Shown one piece after another: positions 1-8,991 of a DNA stretch of 51,792 nt (position 1 is the first letter of the stretch; every line of letters starts with the position of its first letter). Made by a program: the position numbers and the translations under genes. This DNA comes from an uncultured bacterium (GTDB lineage Bacteria > Chloroflexota > Anaerolineae > J036 > Brachytrichaceae), in assembly GCA_903873965.1 (NCBI GenBank), contig CAIQQO010000396.1:1-51792 (forward strand), given 5' to 3'. The notes under the pieces are model-generated. The model did no database searches. It was not told the DNA's origin and was given only the letters and a program-made list of their open reading frames with translations.

Positions 1-3000
1 GGTACGCCAGCAAGGATTCTGTGATGACCATGATCGTGGCTAATGGTGTGCGGTACTCGTGGGATGCCATCGATACGAAGCGGGTCTTGAGTTCATTGAG
101 TTCTGTTTGTTGCTGAATAGAGTTGAGCCATTCGGCCTCAGCCCGTTTTTGCGTCGTGATGTCGTGCAAGGCGATCAGTAGAAATCGCTCATCAAGCACA
201 GAGACGCCATAGCACCTTGCCGTGACAGGAATCAGCCGGCCATCCAGGGCGTTGATCTCGATCTCCACCGGACTGGGTGTGTGACCACTCATGGCCTGCG
301 ATGAAGCTGTGTCAAGAATTTCAATCGATTCCTTTTTGAGGAAATTGAAACCCAGATAATCGTGGCGCTGCATCTCGGCCATAGGGCGTCCGACCAATTC
401 TTCAAAAGCATGATTGGCCTGATGCAGAATGTGCTTTAGGTCGGTAAGAATCAAGGCATCGGGGTTATTCTCAAAGAGCACGCGCAGGCGCTCTTCATTG
501 CTGCGCAGTTGCGCTTCGCTGGCGCGCAAGTCACGCACCGTTGCTTCCAGCTTCTGTTCCATCAGCTTGCGCTCGGTAAGATCGACGCCCACTGTGATCG
601 TACTGGGTTCTTGTGATACTGTATCGCTGACGACTGTAGTGGTGATCAAGACAGGCTTGATTGAGTTGTTCTTGCCTGCAACGAGTAACTCACCAGTCCA
701 GTTGGACAGTGTGCCTGTACTCAGCAACTCGCTGATCGACGACAAAGGCATTTGACCTTGAATGGTCACCAGTTCATCAACCTTTCTGCCCAAGGCTTCC
801 AGTTCTGTCCAACCGTATAAGCGTTCAGCGTGTTTGTTCCAGTAAGTGATGGTTCCATCATTACGGATGGCGACGAGGGGCTGTCCGACAGACTGCAGCA
901 AACTCGACTGGAAAGCCATTTGCTCATTGGCCTTCTTGCGCCACGTGATGTCGGCTATAGCGCCGATGAAGACTCTACCCGACAATGTACTCAGGCTGCT
1001 GATATATAGTTCCACCGGGATTTCGCAGCCGTTGGCTTGTCGACCGACCATCTCAAGTCCCGTTTGCGGCGTCCGCGCTCTGACCTGTTCCAACAGATCC
1101 AGAATATGAGGTTCATGCCGATGGTGAAAGCGATCCGGAATCAACATAGTGATGTGGTTTCCGATTAATTCCGTGCGCTGAAATCCAAATACGATTTCAG
1201 CCTGGGCATTGACCAGTATCATCTTACCGCTGGCATCGGCGATGATATAAGCCTGTGGAGCGGCTTCAATCAGTGAGCGGAAGCGTTCTTCACTGTCGCG
1301 TAAAGCCTGCTCAGCCTTAACTCGTGCGGTAATGTCACGCAGTACACACACAACGCGAGGGTTACCATAAGCGTTTGCATCGCCATCACCGGCAGTAACA
1401 GGAGCTATGCCTATTTCCGCATCGAACCACGAACCATCGCGGCGCAGAGCCATGATAGGGAGTTGGTCTGTAGCGATACCTCTTCGGGCTTGATTCAGGG
1501 CAACCTGTAATGACGCCTTGGAATCCTCGTGCGCCAGATCCATGATCGCATGGTGAGTGTACTCGTCGGGCGCACAGGAAAATAGTCTGCCGAAGGCCGG
1601 GTTAGCATCCTCAATGCCATCTGCTAATCCGGCTAATAGGACGGCGTCACTGCTGCTGCGCAGCGTTGTGCTCAGCCTTTCATTGACTTGCTGAAGCGCC
1701 AGAGTGCGCTCGGTAATCCTATGTTCCAGTTCTTCGGTGTACCGATGCACTCTCTGTGTCAATTCTGTCTGCCGCATTGCAATGGCGATGGGCCTGGCAA
1801 TCTCTTGCGCGATAGTAATGTGATCGTTGTTGAATTGGCCGACATCGTTTGTCGTCATGCGCAACAGGCCTACCAGGACGTTGTCCGCCTTCAACGGTAT
1901 GTACAGGATTCTGGAAGTATCGCTGTTCTCCGATTCCGGCAGTATATCGTAACGAGTCTGCTGCCCGGGGTCGATGTCAATGACCAGAAAATCATCATGC
2001 AGTAGATACACAAACTGCTGCTCGTTAATAGGCCGACTCTCGCCTTGTCTCAAGAAGGGCGCCGTATCATACCGAGTGGCTAGACACTGACAAGTTAATG
2101 TGGACTCATCGACGCCGGCCACCATCATTGTCTGACACGGAATCAATTCCCATAGTGCATCCAGTGCCATATGGGCTATATTTTCTATAGGCTCAGCGCG
2201 CATGATGGCGAGATCAAGTTGATGCAGCATCTCGAGACGCCTGGCGGAATGCTGTACTGCAAGCAGCGCCAATCGCCTCTCGGTGATATTGGTGACGGTT
2301 GCCAGGCCACCATCGAATTGTCCTTCGACTGTGAAACTGCAGTAAGTCGAAATGACTGTCCAAACCACGTCGCCATTTCGGCGCACCAACCTCATGTCGT
2401 GGTGCGTAGTGATGGCCGCAAATACGTGCTGATCGTCATCATCGATCCTTCTGTCATCGGGATGGATAAAGTTGAGAAATGGCTTGCCAACTAACTCCTC
2501 AGGTGAGTAATCCAGCATGGCTGCCATTTTTTCATTGACGTGCGTCGTGCGTACCTGACCGTCAACTGCCCAAAGCCCTTCCTGCGCTGTTTCAACGATT
2601 CTGCGGTATTTTTCTTCACTAATCTGAAGAGACTCACTGGTGCGTACCAGGTTGTCAATGTCAGTCGCATTGATAAAAGCGGCATAAACCTGGCCGTTTT
2701 CGTTGTGTACAGGCTGGATGCTCGTGTGATACCAGTGTGACTCACCAGCGGCTACACTAGATGTGTCTGCTATGGCGCCACGTCCTGTCTGAATGACTTT
2801 TTTGACATGATCGAGCTGTCGCTTCGCAATCTGTGGCGGGAAAAGGTCAATCATGTTGCGCCCGATCATGTCATTGGTGGTCATACCTAAAGCTGTAGCC
2901 GCGATCACGTTGGCAAATAGGACTTGGCCATCAGCTGCGATCAATGCGAGAGCTGAGTCGGAGCTCTCGACCAGGCTGCGGTATTTTTCTTCACTGGATC

Positions 3001-4228
3001 TTAACTCCGCCTCCATGAGCTTGGCTTCAGTAATATCGCGCCCAATGCCCTGAATGTCCTGCAGCCTGCCTGCTTCGTCGTATATCACCTGGCTGACCCA
3101 TTCGTACCAGCGGACATAGCCATCAGCCCGCATCATGCGATGCGTGATGGTGGCTGTCGGATTGGCAGGCGTCAGGCTGAGCAAGTGGTTGCGCAATAGC
3201 ACACGATCATCAGGATGGACCGCCTGCAGAAAATTGAAGTCTGTGCTTCCTTCAGCAGATTGCCCGACAAATCGTCGAAATGCCTCATTACTGAAAGTAA
3301 TTTGGCCTTGAGGCGTTACACGGTTAATCAGTTCAGTCTGTGTTTCAACGATGGCTCTGTATCGGCGTTCATTAACCTCAATCGTAGACTTGGCCTTTAT
3401 GCTGTCTGTAATGTCGATGACAACAATATGGGTTGCCCATCTGCCTTGAAACTCAATAGTATGGGCTGTGACATCCACATCAATGATGACGCCGCTTTTC
3501 AAGCGATGCCGCCCTTCATCCGACCATTTGTAGCCCAGCCCGCGTTGTAGTAGCGTCTGACTCCATTGCGTCCACCGCGCAGCGTCTTCATGTGGGCACA
3601 AGTCGTAAATAGTCATATGGTGGAGTTCATCGCGTGAATAACCATACTTCGAAACGGCTGCATCATTCACTTCGAGCACATAGAGTGTGTCGAGGTCAAT
3701 GATCAGCATGGGAAGCAGGTTGGCAATGTACAACGAGCGTGAACTGCCCTGTTCGTGTAGCACCTGGCTATCGAGCTTCGGCGCGTTCTGGTTGGCGAGT
3801 GGCTTCAGAACGGCGCCGGCAATAGTTGTTCGGGCAAGGCTCGATGTGGACTCAAGTTGATATAGTTGCAACTCGTGTACTATCGTTCGCGGAACCGAAC
3901 TCATCTCACTCTTATCAAGAATCTCGTTGGCTCCGACCGCAATCGCTCTTTTATAGAAATCGGGTTGCAGTGAATCAATCACCACAATCACCTTTGTGCT
4001 TTGGCTGATTAATCTGAGTTGCGTCAGTATAGACAGGCAGTCATTTTCATCAGTCCCAAGATAGATCACTACAACTGCAGGCGCCTTGTCTGAAAAAGCG
4101 GACTTAATCGAGGCGCGCTGCCACACCATGGCAAGTGCGACGTCAAATCCCCAGCGGACACAATCACGTTCCAGGATTTCTCGTAAATGGAGCGACTGCG
4201 ATACAAGAAGTACGTTGATTGATTTCAT
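1..4228 (-). CDS. Multi-PAS hybrid-type sensor histidine kinase, 3' end cut by the window edge
   Basis: Senses unknown signals and passes phosphate by a His kinase core. The frame is open from ATG at 4228 to base 1 (about 1409 residues); the remaining HisKA and the ATPase domain lie outside the window. Domains in order: a receiver-like domain (1-120), PAS at about 160-275, 287-407, 413-530 and 533-647, a GAF domain (about 663-820), PAS at about 846-973, 980-1093, 1096-1217 and 1240-1360, then the HisKA H-box with SHEYRTP near 1390. PAS-PAC links such as GIGRDITEAK are clear. No signal peptide or membrane segment is visible, so it is probably cytosolic. The receiver-like domain is odd: the usual acidic pair is replaced by Ser-Gln (10-11) and the phospho-acceptor position is Tyr56 in VVVIYLG, so it probably cannot be phosphorylated. 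Frame continuity was checked at several points and no frameshift was found. Confidence 0.9.
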   Translation of the reverse strand, partial: MKSINVLLVSQSLHLREILERDCVRWGFDVALAMVWQRASIKSAFSDKAPAVVVIYLGTDENDCLSILTQLRLISQSTKVIVVIDSLQPDFYKRAIAVGANEILDKSEMSSVPRTIVHELQLYQLESTSSLARTTIAGAVLKPLANQNAPKLDSQVLHEQGSSRSLYIANLLPMLIIDLDTLYVLEVNDAAVSKYGYSRDELHHMTIYDLCPHEDAARWTQWSQTLLQRGLGYKWSDEGRHRLKSGVIIDVDVTAHTIEFQGRWATHIVVIDITDSIKAKSTIEVNERRYRAIVETQTELINRVTPQGQITFSNEAFRRFVGQSAEGSTDFNFLQAVHPDDRVLLRNHLLSLTPANPTATITHRMMRADGYVRWYEWVSQVIYDEAGRLQDIQGIGRDITEAKLMEAELRSSEEKYRSLVESSDSALALIAADGQVLFANVIAATALGMTTNDMIGRNMIDLFPPQIAKRQLDHVKKVIQTGRGAIADTSSVAAGESHWYHTSIQPVHNENGQVYAAFINATDIDNLVRTSESLQISEEKYRRIVETAQEGLWAVDGQVRTTHVNEKMAAMLDYSPEELVGKPFLNFIHPDDRRIDDDDQHVFAAITTHHDMRLVRRNGDVVWTVISTYCSFTVEGQFDGGLATVTNITERRLALLAVQHSARRLEMLHQLDLAIMRAEPIENIAHMALDALWELIPCQTMMVAGVDESTLTCQCLATRYDTAPFLRQGESRPINEQQFVYLLHDDFLVIDIDPGQQTRYDILPESENSDTSRILYIPLKADNVLVGLLRMTTNDVGQFNNDHITIAQEIARPIAIAMRQTELTQRVHRYTEELEHRITERTLALQQVNERLSTTLRSSSDAVLLAGLADGIEDANPAFGRLFSCAPDEYTHHAIMDLAHEDSKASLQVALNQARRGIATDQLPIMALRRDGSWFDAEIGIAPVTAGDGDANAYGNPRVVCVLRDITARVKAEQALRDSEERFRSLIEAAPQAYIIADASGKMILVNAQAEIVFGFQRTELIGNHITMLIPDRFHHRHEPHILDLLEQVRARTPQTGLEMVGRQANGCEIPVELYISSLSTLSGRVFIGAIADITWRKKANEQMAFQSSLLQSVGQPLVAIRNDGTITYWNKHAERLYGWTELEALGRKVDELVTIQGQMPLSSISELLSTGTLSNWTGELLVAGKNNSIKPVLITTTVVSDTVSQEPSTITVGVDLTERKLMEQKLEATVRDLRASEAQLRSNEERLRVLFENNPDALILTDLKHILHQANHAFEELVGRPMAEMQRHDYLGFNFLKKESIEILDTASSQAMSGHTPSPVEIEINALDGRLIPVTARCYGVSVLDERFLLIALHDITTQKRAEAEWLNSIQQQTELNELKTRFVSMASHEYRTPLATIMVITESLLAY

Positions 4229-4283
4229 GAATTTACAGCCGGATATCTTTGCACCACGGTTTGTGAGAAGTGACGCTTCCGAA

Positions 4284-4312
4284 ATTATATATAGAGTTTT
4301 CGCTTCAATAAA
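4284..4312 (-). promoter_or_regulatory. Candidate promoter of the multi-PAS kinase gene
   Basis: On the minus strand a TATAAT (4284-4289) lies 17 nt downstream of TTTATT (4307-4312). This predicts a leader of roughly 50 nt before the ATG at 4228. The -10 is perfect and the -35 is weak (3 of 6). This is a pattern match only. Confidence 0.4.
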
Positions 4313-4472
4313 AGCACTGAATTAATATGATCGAGTGAGTCACGCTGATTTTACATCTCGTGATTCCAATTCCTTCACCGTTGGATAGTGTGGGTGAAAT
4401 GTGACGTGGCGCTAGAATTGAGTCTGCGCTAAGTGCGCTATCGATCATCAATCAGGAAAGTGAGGTGCATAC

Positions 4473-5543
4473 GTGAAAGCTACTGTGAGGAACGATTACG
4501 GCTATCTACGGGTGCGAGGGGCGCCAGGTTTCAACGCGCCCATCATTGGCACAGTGAATGGTGGTCTTACAGTTGACGTTCTTGATATCACGGATAACTG
4601 GGCGCGTATTCCTCTACTGGCGGGCGGTGCTGTTACTAACATTGAAGGAACCACATCACCAGTCGTCGGTTATATGTACGCGCCCATGCTGGATTTTGGC
4701 AGCAGTCCCCCAGTATCGACACCCACTATTCATATCGGCATTCACAGCATGGAAAATGCCCGCGCTGCCGATGAGACCGGTCAGGGCTGCAAGTACGTCA
4801 TGTGCATGAATCTCAGCGTCGCCGAGAACGTGAAACAAGCCCACCCTGATGCAACAGTGATGGTTCGCCACTATTGGGGAACTACTATGCCAAGTGTCGA
4901 TGCTGCCCTGGCTGCGCTTGGCGGGGGCTATAACAAAGGCCTGGTGTACACGGGTTTGAACGAATCGGATACGCTGGGGCAGGATGGCGACGCCTTGCGT
5001 CAACGCGCCGCATTTGACGTATCTATGGCACTGGCAATCAAGCAACGCAGTGGTGCAACTTATGCTTGCGGATCGTTCAGTGTTGGCACGCCGAACTATC
5101 TCGATTCCAATACATGCGATATCATCAAGACGATGTATGCGCCTTATTACAACAGTGGCACCCTGAAGATGGACATGCACCTGTATAGCCCCACGCTGGC
5201 GCATATTGATGATGATGGCGGCCTGCTGTGGTATGAACGGCGTTGGGAGTTTCTGTTTACAAAGTGCGGTTTTGATCCAACGGTCAAAGGCATTTATTGT
5301 TCAGAGACGGGCGTGGATCAGTCAGGCAAGGGCTTTGTCGGTCTTGGCGTAAATCAGGCACAATTTCAGCATTGGGTGCAGAGGTTTATCGAAATCCAGA
5401 AACGCCCTCTCGTCGTTAATAATGTTTCCTACACATCACCGTTTATGGGTGCGGCCATTTTTCAGTTAGGCGGCAATGGCGATGCACGATGGGTACCCTA
5501 TGATATCGGCGGCTACCTGGGGACACTTCGGCCACTTTATTGA
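4473..5543 (+). CDS. SH3b-domain protein with clan GH-A-like TIM-barrel hydrolase domain
   Basis: A 356-residue protein. Residues 1-73 look like a bacterial SH3 (SH3b) domain (GYLRVRGAP, then DNWARI and GYMYAP). The rest resembles a glycoside-hydrolase TIM barrel: GLNES places Asn163-Glu164 like the acid/base pair of clan GH-A, MHLYSP (235-240) fits strand 6, and CSETG places Glu278 as the possible nucleophile. The start is GTG at 4473 with AGTGAGGTG upstream; an in-frame TGA at 4461-4463 excludes a longer N-terminus. There is no signal peptide, so either it acts inside the cell or it leaves by another route. SH3b domains often bind peptidoglycan, so a wall glycan is one possible substrate, but neither family nor substrate can be fixed from sequence alone. 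Confidence 0.75.
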   Translation: MKATVRNDYGYLRVRGAPGFNAPIIGTVNGGLTVDVLDITDNWARIPLLAGGAVTNIEGTTSPVVGYMYAPMLDFGSSPPVSTPTIHIGIHSMENARAADETGQGCKYVMCMNLSVAENVKQAHPDATVMVRHYWGTTMPSVDAALAALGGGYNKGLVYTGLNESDTLGQDGDALRQRAAFDVSMALAIKQRSGATYACGSFSVGTPNYLDSNTCDIIKTMYAPYYNSGTLKMDMHLYSPTLAHIDDDGGLLWYERRWEFLFTKCGFDPTVKGIYCSETGVDQSGKGFVGLGVNQAQFQHWVQRFIEIQKRPLVVNNVSYTSPFMGAAIFQLGGNGDARWVPYDIGGYLGTLRPLY

Positions 5544-5572
5544 GCGCAATGACGTGGAATGAATTTGCCTCG

Positions 5573-6283
5573 CTATGCGTCAACGGTAGGTTTCTGCGAA
5601 AAGTGGGCGCACAGGTCTTGTAGGGGACAGCGATCACATTCCGGGCTGCGGGCATGACAAACCTCACGGCCATGTCGGATGATGTTGATGTGGAAGGTGG
5701 CATGCTGTTGGTCTGGACACAGCTTGACCATGATGTCATGTGCCTGGTCGGCCGTGATCGTGGGGCCAATTAACCCCAGCCTGCCTGTGAGTCGATGGAC
5801 ATGGGTATCCACGGGAAAGGCGGGTTTGTCATAACAGAAAAGCAGCACGATGGAGGCGGTTTTTGGCCCGACCCCGTTGATGCTGGTTAACCACGCCATT
5901 CCAGCATCGACGGATAGATCGGCCAGAAAATCGATGTTGAGCCTGCCTCTTTCCGTCGTGATGCGTTTCAGTGCAACCTGGATGCGTGGGCCTTTTTGAT
6001 TGGCCAGGCCTGCGGGTCGTATGGCATCTATGACAGAGTCTGTTGGCGAATCGCGAACTTGATCCCAGGTGGCAAAACGGGCTCTTAGTCTTGTATAAGC
6101 CAGGTCGCGGTTGCCATCGTTGGTGTTTTGCGACAAGATGGTACTGACAAGCTCGCTGACGCCATCCAGCCTGGTCCAGTGAGGTTCGCCATAGAGCTTA
6201 AAAAGCCGGTTATGAATCATGCTGGCTTTACGCCGCAATGACGCAGTAGCTTCGGGATCAATGCCTGAGTCGTGGCTGTTCAT
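5573..6283 (-). CDS. nth: Endonuclease III (DNA glycosylase / AP lyase)
   Basis: A base-excision repair enzyme that removes oxidised pyrimidines and nicks abasic sites. The 236-residue protein has the helix-hairpin-helix GVGPKTA with catalytic Lys141 and the catalytic Asp159 in PVDTHVHR, 18 residues apart as in E. coli Nth. The C-terminal 4Fe-4S loop is complete: Cys209, Cys216, Cys219 and Cys225 (C-X6-C-X2-C-X5-C). The N-terminal 20 residues are extra compared with E. coli. It lies 15 nt downstream of the beta-sandwich gene and may be the last gene of the GH20 operon. It converges with the SH3b hydrolase gene, leaving 29 nt. Confidence 0.93.
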   Translation of the reverse strand: MNSHDSGIDPEATASLRRKASMIHNRLFKLYGEPHWTRLDGVSELVSTILSQNTNDGNRDLAYTRLRARFATWDQVRDSPTDSVIDAIRPAGLANQKGPRIQVALKRITTERGRLNIDFLADLSVDAGMAWLTSINGVGPKTASIVLLFCYDKPAFPVDTHVHRLTGRLGLIGPTITADQAHDIMVKLCPDQQHATFHINIIRHGREVCHARSPECDRCPLQDLCAHFSQKPTVDA

Positions 6284-6298
6284 GAGGTGCGGATGTTT

Positions 6299-7030
6299 TC
6301 AGTCGAGTGTGAGATGAAGCAGCTCTGTGGCATCGTCACCAGACGCAATCAGGAATTGAGATGAAACCATTGTCACCCCTGGCCCCAGCAGCGTCCCATT
6401 CGCCCGGTTATGCGCGACCAGTCGCTCAAAGCGCTCCCCATTGATTTCGAGCTTGATCTCCACAGGTAATTCTGCAGATGCACTTCCTAATGAGGGCACA
6501 TGTCGGATCAGCAGCACCGGCGGGTGAGTGCGATTGGACACAACGGGCTGCACAAGCAGCACCCCGTTGCGCTTAAAACCACCTGCGCTGGCGGTCGACT
6601 GCGACCACGTTTCCCATTCAAGGTGCTCCGTGTTTTTTTCCGAGGCACATTGCCATAGGCCGGGTGGCGCGCCGAGGTTGCATTGACCAGAGAAGGCGTT
6701 ATCGATTCTGATGACGTCCATTGAATCCAGATATACCACCTCCTCGGTCGTATTAGTCACAGACAGTTGCGTTATCCACTGAACCGCCTCGGAACTGCCA
6801 TCATAGCCTTCCAGCCACGTCCATGTCACCTTGAGTCGATCTTCTTGAACAAAAGCGAGTGGATATTCACTCGCCCTGGTCGTGGCATGAAAACGGATAA
6901 GCTGCGTGGTTGCCACAGACGCAGTGTGATAACGCACCTGCGCAGTAACGCGGTGCAGGGTGGGGCCATCGTCCCAGTTGATCGTGACTCCCCGATCCAG
7001 CACCGCGAGCACACCTGAAGTGTTCAGCAT
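6299..7030 (-). CDS. Uncharacterised beta-sandwich-like protein, downstream of GH20
   Basis: About 243 residues, rich in beta-strand pattern (alternating hydrophobic residues, e.g. QLSVTNTTEEVVYLDSMD) and in Trp. It resembles the non-catalytic N-terminal supersandwich domain of GH36-type alpha-galactosidases, but this is a weak, by-eye resemblance. No catalytic barrel follows; the next gene is nth. An ATG at 7063 would overlap the GH20 gene by 32 nt. The ATG at 7030 was preferred because it follows the GH20 stop (7032-7034) by one base, an arrangement seen at several other junctions here. No signal peptide. It is likely translationally coupled to the hexosaminidase and may bind or process a related sugar; function unknown. 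Confidence 0.65.
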   Translation of the reverse strand: MLNTSGVLAVLDRGVTINWDDGPTLHRVTAQVRYHTASVATTQLIRFHATTRASEYPLAFVQEDRLKVTWTWLEGYDGSSEAVQWITQLSVTNTTEEVVYLDSMDVIRIDNAFSGQCNLGAPPGLWQCASEKNTEHLEWETWSQSTASAGGFKRNGVLLVQPVVSNRTHPPVLLIRHVPSLGSASAELPVEIKLEINGERFERLVAHNRANGTLLGPGVTMVSSQFLIASGDDATELLHLTLD

Positions 7031-7031
7031 T

Positions 7032-8891
7032 TCAATCCAACTGCAGGTTTTTAATGCTGTCATCTAATCCGCCGGGACGGTTGCGGGCAAGCCACACCTT
7101 ACGGTGTTCCTTGATCAGCAGGCGTAGGTCGGCGCGCAACTCGGTAATCAATGGTTTACGTGCCGTTTCTTTGGTTTCACTCAGCGCTATTCGCTGCACG
7201 CCATAGCGCATCAGGCTTAAAACAAACAAAAACTCGTGCACGAGCAGGTCGGCGTCGGTTCTATCCATCTCCAGGTTGGCGACACGCTTGGCCAACCGGT
7301 CGATTTCTTTCAACGCAGCCTTGATCTCTGCCTTATTCGTCTTGATTGAAAGCTGCGCCAGTGGTCGCAAAGTACCTAGTCCATAAGGAGTGGCATTAAA
7401 AGTGCGGGTAGCGAAAAGCCGATAAACGTTGCCAATGTCGTAGGCGAGTTTTCCAGCTGCGCCGCTGGCGTCTTCAAACATGTGCCGGCTGATAGCCAGC
7501 GCAATGTCGATATCACGATTACTCTGCAGACACCATGAGACAGCAGCGCCATAACCATAACCAAGGTAGCTGACTGGCAGTGGCTGATGATGTCCGTTGT
7601 CGCCCCAGTCGGTAATCAAATAACCGATAGCGCCGTGAGCAAGGCCGTTCTCAGCGGCATTCAGCAGGTTTCCTAACGCATTGTCAGTGCGCCCGCCGAC
7701 AGTATTCCATGAAGACGTACCGGGGCATACATAGAAGGGTATGCCAGATGCGGCAAACTTCGCGCCATGATCGTTAAACGGGTGATCGTGCTCATATCCC
7801 CATTCAAGGGCAATCACATCATTGGGCAGTTCAGGAACCAATTCCGGATGTTCCATGATGATGTCACCCCAGAACTGCATGGAACGGCCGTGCGCCTTGA
7901 CCAGTTGATGAATCTTTAACAGGAAATCAAGATAGACCCGGCCGGTGCCTTTTGCCTCGCACTCCTCTTTGCTGCGGACTGCACCAAGATCCACGGTTTC
8001 GTCGCAACCGACATTAAACATCGTGCTGGAAAAATGAGGCAGCAAGTCATCAAACATTTCACTGACAAGTTTGATGCTGCCTGGATCACCCGGACACAAG
8101 GTGAAGGGTTCGTCGAAACGTCCCCATTTTGTGTCACAGCCATACGGCGCTTCGGCCAGTGGGCGATACTCATCGTGCGTAAGCCAGCGGCGCATATGAC
8201 CAAAAGAGTTCTGGTTTGGCACCAGGTTTATATGCCGTGTGCGGCAATACGCATCGAGTTGCAGTATTTCCTCGCCGGTAAACGGCGATGCATGTTCCCA
8301 CACGAGGGGATGCTTCTGATAAGCAAAGGTGTGCTCGGTGTAGAGTTGAAGCTCATTGACCTTGAGTCCTGCCAGGCAGTCGACCAGATCAAAGAGTGTC
8401 TGCATGGTGGGCACTTTGTCGCGGCTGACATCCAGCATAATGCCACGTGCGGGAAAATCGGGATAGTCCGTGATGGCAAGCAAGGGCAATGTGGCGCCAT
8501 ACTGGCGCAGGAGTTGCCCCAGAGTCATCACACCATAATAGGCGCCGGTGGCGTCAGATGAATGGATCGCGATGCCAGAGGCCGTGATATTCAGGCAGTA
8601 CGCCTGGGTACGCGCCGGAGCTAGTTCGGGATTGATCGAAAGCACAAGCCCACACTGATCCTCTGGAACACTATCAGTGCCGTGAATATGCCATGTGAAC
8701 TCGGCGAAGCGACTGATGTGGCGCTGAATTTCCTGGGCCGGGAAGAGCAGTGTTCCGGCTGGCTGGCTTTTGATGACAATGAGCTTATCGGGCGCAAGGG
8801 AAAGTGTGCCTCCATTCAGTTGCAATTGACGTGGTTCAGGTAGCAAGTTGGGCGATGATCGCACTAGACTGGGTTTAGTTTTGGTTGACAT
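7032..8891 (-). CDS. Glycoside hydrolase family 20 beta-N-acetylhexosaminidase
   Basis: A 619-residue exo-hexosaminidase, expected to release terminal GlcNAc or GalNAc. The N-terminal GH20b-type alpha/beta domain spans about 15-140. The barrel begins at DYPDFPARGIMLDVSR (142-157). The catalytic Asp-Glu pair is Asp297-Glu298 in FNVGCDETVD; the Asp assists the substrate acetamido group and the Glu is acid/base. HINLVPNQNSFGHM is strand 3. The C-terminal about 130 residues are helical and probably accessory. No signal peptide is seen, so it probably acts on imported chito- or muro-oligosaccharides. It is the first gene of a minus-strand group with the beta-sandwich gene and nth. Confidence 0.88.
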   Translation of the reverse strand: MSTKTKPSLVRSSPNLLPEPRQLQLNGGTLSLAPDKLIVIKSQPAGTLLFPAQEIQRHISRFAEFTWHIHGTDSVPEDQCGLVLSINPELAPARTQAYCLNITASGIAIHSSDATGAYYGVMTLGQLLRQYGATLPLLAITDYPDFPARGIMLDVSRDKVPTMQTLFDLVDCLAGLKVNELQLYTEHTFAYQKHPLVWEHASPFTGEEILQLDAYCRTRHINLVPNQNSFGHMRRWLTHDEYRPLAEAPYGCDTKWGRFDEPFTLCPGDPGSIKLVSEMFDDLLPHFSSTMFNVGCDETVDLGAVRSKEECEAKGTGRVYLDFLLKIHQLVKAHGRSMQFWGDIIMEHPELVPELPNDVIALEWGYEHDHPFNDHGAKFAASGIPFYVCPGTSSWNTVGGRTDNALGNLLNAAENGLAHGAIGYLITDWGDNGHHQPLPVSYLGYGYGAAVSWCLQSNRDIDIALAISRHMFEDASGAAGKLAYDIGNVYRLFATRTFNATPYGLGTLRPLAQLSIKTNKAEIKAALKEIDRLAKRVANLEMDRTDADLLVHEFLFVLSLMRYGVQRIALSETKETARKPLITELRADLRLLIKEHRKVWLARNRPGGLDDSIKNLQLD

Positions 8892-8938
8892 GAGATTGTA
8901 TGCTCATTCAGTCAGGATAGGTTACTTATACCATACGC

Positions 8939-8944
8939 TAAAAT
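8939..8944 (+). promoter_or_regulatory. -10-like element 8 nt upstream of a short leader ORF
   Basis: TAAAAT at 8939-8944 is followed by 8 nt and then ATG at 8953, so transcription would begin at or next to that ATG. The context GCTAAAATCG closely matches the one in front of the STAS gene near 46627. No good -35 is visible. Confidence 0.35.
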
Positions 8945-8952
8945 CGCACCCT

Positions 8953-8991
8953 ATGCCAGTACATTGTCAACCGCAGGTTGATCAACTATGA
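8953..8991 (+). CDS. Putative 12-codon leader peptide overlapping the glycosyltransferase start
   Basis: ATG at 8953 opens a 12-codon frame (MPVHCQPQVDQL) whose TGA stop (8989-8991) overlaps the ATG of the GT4 gene in an ATGA junction. It has no Shine-Dalgarno sequence but lies 8 nt after a -10-like hexamer, so it could be read from a leaderless transcript and deliver ribosomes to the glycosyltransferase start by termination-reinitiation. It may equally be chance. Confidence 0.25.
   Translation: MPVHCQPQVDQL

Noticed and set aside
429-2740. Several plus-strand open frames of 60-110 codons opposite the multi-PAS kinase
   Set aside because: They lack ribosome-binding sites and known folds and lie wholly inside the minus-strand kinase, which shows clear PAS, GAF and HisKA motifs.
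4656-5204. A 182-codon minus-strand frame opposite the SH3b hydrolase
   Set aside because: The protein has no recognisable motif and is an antisense shadow of a gene with SH3b and catalytic-Glu motifs.
8034-8561. A 175-codon plus-strand frame opposite GH20
   Set aside because: It lies inside the GH20 gene and has no motif or initiation signal.
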